Assembly: GCA_023264315.1 (NCBI GenBank)
Contig: JALQST010000060.1
Span: 1-11,209, forward strand
Source: Nodosilinea sp. BSH.14
GTDB lineage: Bacteria; Cyanobacteriota; Cyanobacteriia; Phormidesmidales; Phormidesmidaceae
Direction: 5' to 3'
Length of the DNA stretch: 11,209 nucleotides
Shown: in pieces, positions 6,629-11,209 of the stretch
How the letters are laid out: the number at the start of each line of letters is the position of its first letter
How positions within the stretch are numbered: the first letter of the stretch is position 1
The notes under the pieces: generated by a model
What the model was told of the DNA's origin: nothing
The model's database searches: none
Seen by the model: only the letters and a program-made list of their open reading frames with translations
Program-made: the position numbers and the translations under genes

Positions 6629-7261
6629 CTAGGACAGGTGATGACCAACGGCCATGTGGAGGGCCATCGGTTCGCCGCCGGGGTGATGGTATTTATCGGC
6701 CCAGGCTCGGATCCCTTCATCGAGATCCTTGAAAGCTTGATCAAGGTCTTCGGTGGCAATGTCCAGTTCTTCTAGCACGCGCATGGTGCCGGGACGACGA
6801 TTGGCCCATTCGCGCATCATCCGAAAGTATTGGGCCGTGTCCTCAATCATGGCGTACATCCGCTGCCCGGGTTGCCAAGGGTAGCGACGCAGCCACACGT
6901 AGGGAAACTGAATGAGATAGCGAGGTTCTTGGGATCCCAGTAGTTTTAGAAGCTTGCCCTCGGTCAAGGCCTGCCGAATTTCCTCCACAATAGTCTTCAC
7001 CCGCTTGGGCTCGATGTGGTGCAGATGCCCAGTCATCCGCAGGTTTTCGCCCTGTTCCAGGTAGGTGGTATAGATGGCACACTTGGCAGCGGTGGCCGCC
7101 GCATCTAGAAAGGCTCCGTGGCGATGTCCTCCGGTGCGCATGGCGCTGAAGGCGAGGTAGAGCAAGATTTGATCGATGGCGCTAGGGCTGAGCCGACGAA
7201 TCAGTTCCTCATCGTGGAGTACGGGATAGGGTAGAGCAGGTTGCGTAACAAAGTCAGCCAT
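6629..7261 (-). CDS. hetR: HetR-family regulator with in-frame loss of the flap domain
   Basis: HetR is the master regulator of heterocyst differentiation and is also kept in many filamentous strains without heterocysts; it binds DNA as a dimer. The 210-residue product follows Anabaena HetR almost word for word in two blocks. Residues 22-132 (RRLSPSAIDQ, LYLAFSAMRT, GHRHGAFLDAAATAAKCAIY, NLRMTGHLHH, EPKRVK, YPWQPG) match Anabaena 9-119. Residues 134-210 (YAMIEDTAQYFRMM, RVLEELDI, DEGIRAWADKYH) match 223-299. About 102 residues between them are missing, which is nearly all of the flap (about 99-216), including Ser152 and Ser179. DNA-contacting Arg62 and Glu71 (here 75, 84) and Cys48 (here 61) remain. 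The peptide-binding hood residues Arg250, Glu253, Glu254 and Asp270 also remain (here 161, 164, 165, 181). The ATG at 7261 is chosen because GGAGA precedes it by 3 nt; a GTG at 7315 would add 18 unlike residues. The patX-like gene lies 171 nt upstream. Confidence 0.9.
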   Translation of the reverse strand: MADFVTQPALPYPVLHDEELIRRLSPSAIDQILLYLAFSAMRTGGHRHGAFLDAAATAAKCAIYTTYLEQGENLRMTGHLHHIEPKRVKTIVEEIRQALTEGKLLKLLGSQEPRYLIQFPYVWLRRYPWQPGQRMYAMIEDTAQYFRMMREWANRRPGTMRVLEELDIATEDLDQAFKDLDEGIRAWADKYHHPGGEPMALHMAVGHHLS

Positions 7262-7319
7262 GGGTCTCCAAATCCACCATGGGTAGAGCAAAATAGCGCC
7301 TTCAAAAGCACCCACAGGC

Positions 7320-7325
7320 AGTGTA
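7320..7325 (-). promoter_or_regulatory. candidate -10 element for hetR
   Basis: TACACT on the minus strand, 58 nt before the hetR ATG, resembles a -10 hexamer. No convincing -35 is present. hetR could be read from here or from the patX-like promoter upstream. Confidence 0.2.
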
Positions 7326-7388
7326 GCTTGTTCTGCGGAGGAGGGCGCGAGAAGACGACGGAAGGTTACGGTAAGGCCGAGGTATCAG

Positions 7389-7413
7389 GGCAACCCCTAG
7401 ACCTGAGGTTGCC
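7389..7413. repeat. inverted repeat between patX-like gene and hetR
   Basis: GGCAACC (7389-7395) and GGTTGCC (7407-7413) form a 7-bp stem with an 11-nt loop, 19 nt past the patX-like stop and 127 nt before hetR. No T-run follows on the minus strand. The loop side includes GGTCTA, which also occurs in the centre of the known HetR operator of the Anabaena hetP promoter, but the flanking arms differ. It could be an attenuator, a weak terminator or an autoregulatory site. Confidence 0.35.
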
Positions 7414-7432
7414 TAGGTTCTTAGGGTAGAGG

Positions 7433-7822
7433 CTAAGCCCGATCCCCATTAGGCTGCACCCGGCCACTGCCACGATAGGCCATAGCCACGTCGAGGGGCT
7501 GGGAGGCTAGGGATGGCATGGGGGTGATGCGGCCCGATCCGCGATAGGCGGCCACGAGGCTGCTCAGGGTGTCTGACTGGGATCCGGAGGTGATACGGCC
7601 CGAACCACGATAGGCGGCTACGGGGCTGAAGTTAGGGCAAAGGCATCGACCACTGCCCCGGTCATCGCCTTGGGCGTGGAGGGTGGACTGAGGGAACGCG
7701 GTTGCCGCTAGGTCGCAGCCCCCGGCGTAGGGACGACCATCGCCGAGCAGAAGCGTGCCTAGGGCAAAGCCCGCGACACCGACCAAGCTAAATCGAACGG
7801 GCCAAGCGGAGAAGGGGTGCAT
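7433..7822 (-). CDS. patX: PatX-like secreted protein with four RGSGR pentapeptides
   Basis: The 129-residue product has a basic/hydrophobic N-terminus (Arg10, core about 12-27) that looks like a signal peptide with possible cleavage near Ala33. The rest is low in predicted structure. RGSGR occurs at 55-59, 72-76, 94-98 and 117-121. The first copy stands in DDRGSGR, like the acidic context of PatS and HetN; the other three stand in AYRGSGR. RGSGR is the pentapeptide that binds HetR and blocks differentiation, and PatX is a known family with a hydrophobic N-terminus plus this motif that co-occurs with HetR. Here the gene lies directly upstream of hetR on the same strand. The ATG at 7822 is the first in-frame start after a stop codon; no Shine-Dalgarno is obvious. 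I infer an exported precursor from which several inhibitory peptides could be cut. The PatX assignment rests on motif, signal peptide and context. Confidence 0.8.
   Translation of the reverse strand: MHPFSAWPVRFSLVGVAGFALGTLLLGDGRPYAGGCDLAATAFPQSTLHAQGDDRGSGRCLCPNFSPVAAYRGSGRITSGSQSDTLSSLVAAYRGSGRITPMPSLASQPLDVAMAYRGSGRVQPNGDRA
7523..7562. repeat. internal 40-bp repeat, copy 1 (RGSGR unit 3)
   Basis: This 40-bp unit of the patX-like gene matches 7589-7628 at 35 of 40 positions, and the two copies are offset by 66 bp (22 codons). It encodes the third AYRGSGRIT unit. The similarity at DNA level points to duplication of a pentapeptide unit, not independent origin. Confidence 0.85.
7589..7628. 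repeat. internal 40-bp repeat, copy 2 (RGSGR unit 2)
   Basis: Partner of the copy at 7523-7562; it encodes the second RGSGR unit. The five differences include synonymous changes in the Gly, Ser and Arg codons that leave AYRGSGRIT unchanged, which hints at selection on the peptide. Confidence 0.85.
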
Positions 7823-7873
7823 AGCGAATTGATTTCATAACGCTTCTAGTCCTAACTACGGGCCTGAGCTGTC

Positions 7874-7909
7874 TTGGTCAGGATGATCTTGAATCCGTAA
7901 ATATACGGA
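7874..7909 (+). promoter_or_regulatory. putative aminotransferase promoter overlapping a palindrome
   Basis: TTGGTC (7874-7879) and TAAATA (7898-7903), 18 nt apart, could be -35 and -10 elements for the plus-strand aminotransferase gene. The -10 lies inside the palindrome TCCGTAAATATACGGA (7894-7909; 6-bp arms, 4-nt spacer). A dimeric regulator bound there could influence both divergent genes. Each arm differs from TCCGGA at one base. Confidence 0.35.
7878..7883 (-). promoter_or_regulatory. DIF-like motif upstream of patX-like gene
   Basis: TCCTGA on the minus strand differs at one position from the DIF motif TCCGGA of heterocyst-induced promoters. It lies 55 nt before the patX-like ATG. A DIF1 motif within about 69 nt is reported for patX genes in general. 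A hexamer with one mismatch is weak evidence by itself. Confidence 0.25.
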
Positions 7910-8033
7910 ATTTTGAGCGTGCGCCACTCCATCCGGTGGTTCGAGGGTGGGGCGGAAGTCAAGAAAAAAGGCGGTAGAAATAGCCAGAACGATCTACCCT
8001 AGGGGGAATGTTGGTTTATCCCCTGCTTTGGCC

Positions 8034-9209
8034 ATGCCCTCGCTTGCCCTTGCTAGCCGTGTGACACGCGTTACCCCCTCCATGACTCTGGCCATTGCGG
8101 CGAAGGCAAAGGCCATGAAAGCCGAAGGGCTTCCGGTGTGCAGCTTCAGTGCCGGGGAGCCCGACTTTGACACCCCCGACCACATCAAGGCCGCCGCCAA
8201 GGCCGCCCTCGACCAAGGCAAAACCCGCTATGGGCCTGCCGCTGGAGAACCCGCCCTGCGCCAAGCCATCGCCAACAAGCTGCAACGGGACAATAACCTC
8301 TGCTACGGCCCAGAAAACATCATCGTCACCAACGGCGGCAAGCATTCCCTCTATGGGCTGATCATGGCCCTAATTGACGAGGGCGACGAGGTGATTATCC
8401 CCGCCCCCTACTGGGTCAGCTATCCCGAAATGGTGCAACTGGCGGGCGGCACCCCGGTGATTGTCCCCACTACCGCCGAGCAGGGCTACCGCATCACCCC
8501 CGACCAACTGCGGCAGGCCATCACCCCCAAGACCAAGCTGTTTGTGCTGAATTCCCCCTCCAATCCCACAGGGATGGTCTATTCCCCCGCCGAAATCGCC
8601 GCCCTCGCCCAGGTGGTAATCGACGCCGATATTTGGGTAGTGTCCGACGAAATCTACGAAAAAATTCTCTACGACGGAGCCACCCATCTCAGTATTGGGG
8701 CCGTGTCTCCCGCCGCCTTCGAGCGCACGATCATTAGCAACGGTTTCGCTAAGGGCTATTCCATGACCGGCTGGCGGCTGGGCTACCTGGCGGGGCCAGA
8801 ACCGATCATCAAAGCCGTTAGCACCATCCAAAGCCACAGCACCTCCAACGTCTGCACCTTTGCCCAATACGGAGCCATTGCCGCCCTGGAAGGCCCCCAG
8901 GACTGCATCGAAATCATGGGCAAAGCCTTTGCGGAACGGCGCAAGGTGATCATCGACCGCTGCCGCCAAATTCCGGGTCTAAGCTGCGGGGAGCCGGAGG
9001 GAGCCTTCTATCTCTATATTGATATCCAGCCCCTCGGCATTCCTTCCCTAGAGTTCTGTACCCGCCTGATTGACGAAAAATACGTCGCCGCCATTCCCGG
9101 CATTGCCTTCGGGGCCGAAGGCACTATCCGCCTGTCCTACGCCACCGACATGGCCACCATTGAAGCAGGCATGGATCGCCTCGCCCAGTTTGTGGGTGGG
9201 TTATTATGA
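8034..9209 (+). CDS. aspC: pyridoxal-phosphate aspartate aminotransferase (class I)
   Basis: The 391-residue product is a class I aminotransferase that moves the amino group of aspartate to 2-oxoglutarate using PLP in the cytosol. The N-terminus follows the bacterial aspartate aminotransferase pattern (SRVTRVTPSMTLAI, then FSAGEPDFDTP at 38-48). Cofactor residues are Asn177 in NSPSNPTG, Asp205 and Tyr208 in SDEIY, and the Schiff-base Lys240 in NGFAKGYSMTGWRLGY; a substrate-binding Arg is in GTIRLSYA near the C-terminus. The ATG at 8034 fits the usual family start; the frame is open upstream to a GTG at 7947, but that extension looks non-homologous. The stop overlaps the stop of the convergent NIL gene by 6 nt. 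It could act on other amino donors such as glutamate/prephenate, which sequence alone cannot exclude. Confidence 0.9.
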   Translation: MPSLALASRVTRVTPSMTLAIAAKAKAMKAEGLPVCSFSAGEPDFDTPDHIKAAAKAALDQGKTRYGPAAGEPALRQAIANKLQRDNNLCYGPENIIVTNGGKHSLYGLIMALIDEGDEVIIPAPYWVSYPEMVQLAGGTPVIVPTTAEQGYRITPDQLRQAITPKTKLFVLNSPSNPTGMVYSPAEIAALAQVVIDADIWVVSDEIYEKILYDGATHLSIGAVSPAAFERTIISNGFAKGYSMTGWRLGYLAGPEPIIKAVSTIQSHSTSNVCTFAQYGAIAALEGPQDCIEIMGKAFAERRKVIIDRCRQIPGLSCGEPEGAFYLYIDIQPLGIPSLEFCTRLIDEKYVAAIPGIAFGAEGTIRLSYATDMATIEAGMDRLAQFVGGLL

Positions 9210-9515
9210 ACCATCGTTGGCCTCGGTGTTGAACCAGAGATCGGCATCGAGTTCCACCAGATCGAGCAATGCCTCGTACAGGGTGGCGGCACGGCCTTCA
9301 ATGGCGAGGTCAAACCAACCGTCCTCTTGGCCATTGGCCCCCAGCAGGGCACCCACAATATTGACCTTGAGGCCGTGGCGGCGGATGAGGTTGGAAATAA
9401 CCGGATCGGGATGACGGTTTTTGGGAATGCGGACTTTGACCTGGGTTTGTATGAGGCTTTCTGGAGCCTTCAGTTTGAGGGCTTCGAGGCTATAGGCCGG
9501 GGAAATTAACGCCAT
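9204..9515 (-). CDS. stand-alone NIL-domain protein
   Basis: The 103-residue product resembles the NIL domain, a small ferredoxin-like ligand-binding fold best known from the C-terminus of the methionine importer ATPase MetN. Here it stands alone, with VKVRIPKNRHPDPVISNLIRRHG and VNIVGALLGANGQEDGWFDL as the recognisable core. No signal peptide or membrane segment is seen. A strong AAGGAGG (9522-9528) lies 6 nt before the ATG at 9515. It follows cysW by 61 nt on the same strand and probably belongs to the sulfate transport operon, where a sulfur-ligand sensing or accessory role is plausible but unproven. The TAA overlaps the aminotransferase end tail to tail. Confidence 0.8.
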   Translation of the reverse strand: MALISPAYSLEALKLKAPESLIQTQVKVRIPKNRHPDPVISNLIRRHGLKVNIVGALLGANGQEDGWFDLAIEGRAATLYEALLDLVELDADLWFNTEANDGS

Positions 9516-9576
9516 GGTTGGCCTCCTTAAGGAATCTTGAAACGATTCTCAGGCTCTAAATCTGTTCCTAGATGGG

Positions 9577-10455
9577 TTAATGAGCTTTGTGCGGTACTCC
9601 GGCATAACGTTCTAACAAGAATTTCAAGACTAGGGTGACAACGGCCAACCCGGCCAAGAGCAACGCAGCGGTATAGGCCGCTTGAGAATTGTATTGAATG
9701 TGGGCTTCTTCGATAAACAGGGGTAGGGTTTGGGTTTTGCCTGCGATGTTGCCGGATACCACGGCGACCGCCCCAAATTCGCCCATGGCCCGCGCATTGC
9801 AGAGGATCAAACCATACAGCAAACTCCATTTGATCGAGGGCAAGGTTACACGCCAAAAGGTTTGCCAAGGGGTTGCACCTAGGGTAGCGGCGGCCTCTTC
9901 TTGTTCAGTGCCAGCCTCTTCTAGGGCAGGGAGGACTTCACGGGCAATGAAGGGCATCGTGACAAAAATAGTCGCCATCACAATGCCAGGGAGAGCAAAG
10001 ATAATCCGAATACCTTGGGCATCTAATATGGACCCAAACCAGCCCCGGTTGCCAAACAGCAGTACCAACATCAGACCCGCTACCACAGGAGAAATAGAGA
10101 AGGGCAAATCAATAATGCTAATCAGCAGGGCACGTCCTGGAAAGTTTTTGTTGGCTAGGGAGATGGCCGCACACAGCCCGAAAATGGTGTTGAGCGGCAC
10201 GGTAATGACGGTTGTGATGATGGTGAGCCTCACCGCATTTAAGAAGTGTTGGCTGGTAAAGGTGTCTACTAAACTTGGCCATCCCCCTTTAAGGGCTTGG
10301 ATAACTACGTTGAGGGCGGGGATTAAGAGGACGAGGGCTAAGTAGCCAAACACAAAGACAATAAGCCATCCCTTGGCCCACGGGAACCCATCCCTAGAAG
10401 GTTTAGATCGAGCTTGAGTTTCCGTTAGTTGAAGATTTAGAGAATTGTTAGCCAT
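9577..10455 (-). CDS. cysW: sulfate/thiosulfate ABC transporter permease CysW
   Basis: This is one of the two membrane permeases that carry sulfate or thiosulfate through the inner membrane, powered by CysA. The 292-residue product has a hydrophilic N-terminus of about 28 residues, then hydrophobic segments starting with GWLIVFVFGYLALVLLIPAL. The ATPase-contacting EAA loop is EQEEAAATLGATPWQTFWRVTLP. GNIAGKTQTLPLFIEEAHIQYN is typical of CysW. Its ATG overlaps the end of cysT by 8 nt, a sign of translational coupling. No cysA follows; a NIL-domain gene takes that place, so the ATPase gene must lie elsewhere or upstream. Confidence 0.92.
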   Translation of the reverse strand: MANNSLNLQLTETQARSKPSRDGFPWAKGWLIVFVFGYLALVLLIPALNVVIQALKGGWPSLVDTFTSQHFLNAVRLTIITTVITVPLNTIFGLCAAISLANKNFPGRALLISIIDLPFSISPVVAGLMLVLLFGNRGWFGSILDAQGIRIIFALPGIVMATIFVTMPFIAREVLPALEEAGTEQEEAAATLGATPWQTFWRVTLPSIKWSLLYGLILCNARAMGEFGAVAVVSGNIAGKTQTLPLFIEEAHIQYNSQAAYTAALLLAGLAVVTLVLKFLLERYAGVPHKAH

Positions 10456-11209
10456 AGAATCGTCGGCCTCGCGCTTGAATTAAATTAATCACCAACAAAA
10501 TTCCTAGGGAAATCAACAGCAGCACAGAACCAATGACCGTTGCTCCGGCATAGTCAAACTGTTCTAGGCGTTGAATAATCAACACGGGCGCAATCAGGTC
10601 TTGAAAGGGAATATTTCCGGCAATAATCACCACCGATCCGTATTCCCCCACCGCCCGCGAAAAGCCCATCGCTACCCCGGTGAGAATAGCGGGCATCAGC
10701 GGCGGCAAAATCACGCGCCAAAAGGTTTGCCAGGGCGATGCGCCCATCGACCAAGCGGCTTCTTCGGCCTCGGCTTCCAAATCTTGCAGGACGGGTTGCA
10801 CCGTGCGCACCACAAAGGGTAATGAAATGAAAATCATCGCCACCAGTACCCCCAAGCGGGTGAAGGAAACCTTGATGCCAAAGGGTTCGAGGAAGCCGCC
10901 AATCCAGCCGTTGGTACTGTAGATGGTGGAGAGGGTGAGGCCCGCTACCGCTGTGGGTAGGGCAAAGGGGAGGTCAATGATGGCGTCTAAAAATCGCTGA
11001 CCGGGAAACTCGTAGCGCACCAGCACCCAGGCGATAATCAACCCTGCCACGCCGTTGATCAGCCCCGCCACTAGGGCGGTAACAAAGGTGACGCGATAGG
11101 TGGAGAGAGCCACGGGATCGGTGGCAATGCGCCAGATTTCCGCTGGGTTGAGGGTCAGTGCTTTGAGCAGCAGGGCCACCATCGGCAAAAACAGCAGCAG
11201 TGTCAGATA
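10448..11209 (-). CDS. cysT: sulfate/thiosulfate ABC transporter permease CysT, 5' end cut by window
   Basis: This is the partner permease of CysW. The frame stays open to the window edge (YLTLLLFLPMVALLL), so the internal Met at 11188 is not the start; some 25-30 N-terminal residues lie outside. About 253 residues are visible, with repeated membrane spans, the EAA loop EEAAWSMGASPWQTFWRVILPP, and the CysT-like segments AVGEYGSVVIIAGNIPFQD and LIIQRLEQFDYAGA. The TAA at 10448-10450 lies inside the cysW start region. In cyanobacteria a sulfate-binding protein gene (sbpA) often precedes cysT; it would lie beyond 11209. Confidence 0.93.
   Translation of the reverse strand, partial: YLTLLLFLPMVALLLKALTLNPAEIWRIATDPVALSTYRVTFVTALVAGLINGVAGLIIAWVLVRYEFPGQRFLDAIIDLPFALPTAVAGLTLSTIYSTNGWIGGFLEPFGIKVSFTRLGVLVAMIFISLPFVVRTVQPVLQDLEAEAEEAAWSMGASPWQTFWRVILPPLMPAILTGVAMGFSRAVGEYGSVVIIAGNIPFQDLIAPVLIIQRLEQFDYAGATVIGSVLLLISLGILLVINLIQARGRRFYG

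Noticed and set aside
7262..7315. GTG start at 7315 extending hetR by 18 residues
   Set aside because: The extra residues are hydrophobic/Trp-rich and unlike HetR N-termini. The ATG at 7261 has a GGAGA just ahead of it.
7583..7588. Exact TCCGGA (DIF motif) inside the patX-like gene
   Set aside because: It lies within coding sequence more than 300 nt from hetR. A 6-bp palindrome is expected several times by chance in 11 kb of GC-rich DNA.
7836..7838. Upstream ATG that might start the patX-like protein earlier
   Set aside because: It is out of frame with the RGSGR reading and reaches a stop after 16 codons; a stop codon also precedes the 7822 start in frame.
1..11209. CRISPR arrays, tRNA or rRNA genes, complete insertion sequences
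   Set aside because: No regularly spaced repeats, cloverleaf-like sequences, rRNA segments or transposase frames were seen in the window.

Overview
The window comes from a cyanobacterium, very probably a filamentous one with a GC-rich genome. Four independent signs support this: a dnaE gene that stops inside a split DnaE intein, a pxcA (CemA-family) proton-extrusion gene, a hetR gene, and a neighbouring gene whose product carries the HetR-inhibitory pentapeptide RGSGR. HetR and RGSGR proteins are known from filamentous cyanobacteria. The species cannot be named from this window.

Layout. The left edge (1-257, minus strand) holds a xisH-family gene that stops after 62 codons. It begins 9 nt behind dnaE-N (267-2867, minus), which ends in the N-terminal half of the split intein. 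A gene-free stretch follows, with a dnaE promoter candidate and an intrinsic terminator for the next gene. Then come an hpxO-like FAD urate hydroxylase (3211-4374, minus) and pxcA (4643-5992, minus). Divergent to pxcA is a decayed gene for an exported or lipoprotein-like factor (6161-6554, plus), broken by at least two frameshifts.

The most interesting region is 6629-7822 (minus). A gene for a signal-peptide protein with four RGSGR pentapeptides (patX-like, 7433-7822) lies directly upstream of hetR (6629-7261). This hetR lacks about 102 codons compared with the usual HetR of about 299 residues. The DNA-binding domain and the C-terminal hood domain are joined in frame, and almost the whole flap domain between them is gone. 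The hood residues known to bind the RGSGR peptide are all kept. The pair therefore looks like a compact regulator/peptide-signal module: a flap-less HetR beside a precursor with four pentapeptide copies. I know of no description of this combination.

The right part (8034-11209) is metabolic. A class I aspartate-type aminotransferase (plus) meets, tail to tail with a 6-nt overlap, a minus-strand sulfate/thiosulfate ABC permease cluster: cysT (cut by the window end), cysW and a small NIL-domain protein. The divergent stretch between the patX-like gene and the aminotransferase gene holds a 16-bp palindrome and a sequence close to the DIF motif TCCGGA, both plausible control sites.

Calls rest on reading the translations and on remembered family sequences, including Anabaena HetR. 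No alignments or searches were run.
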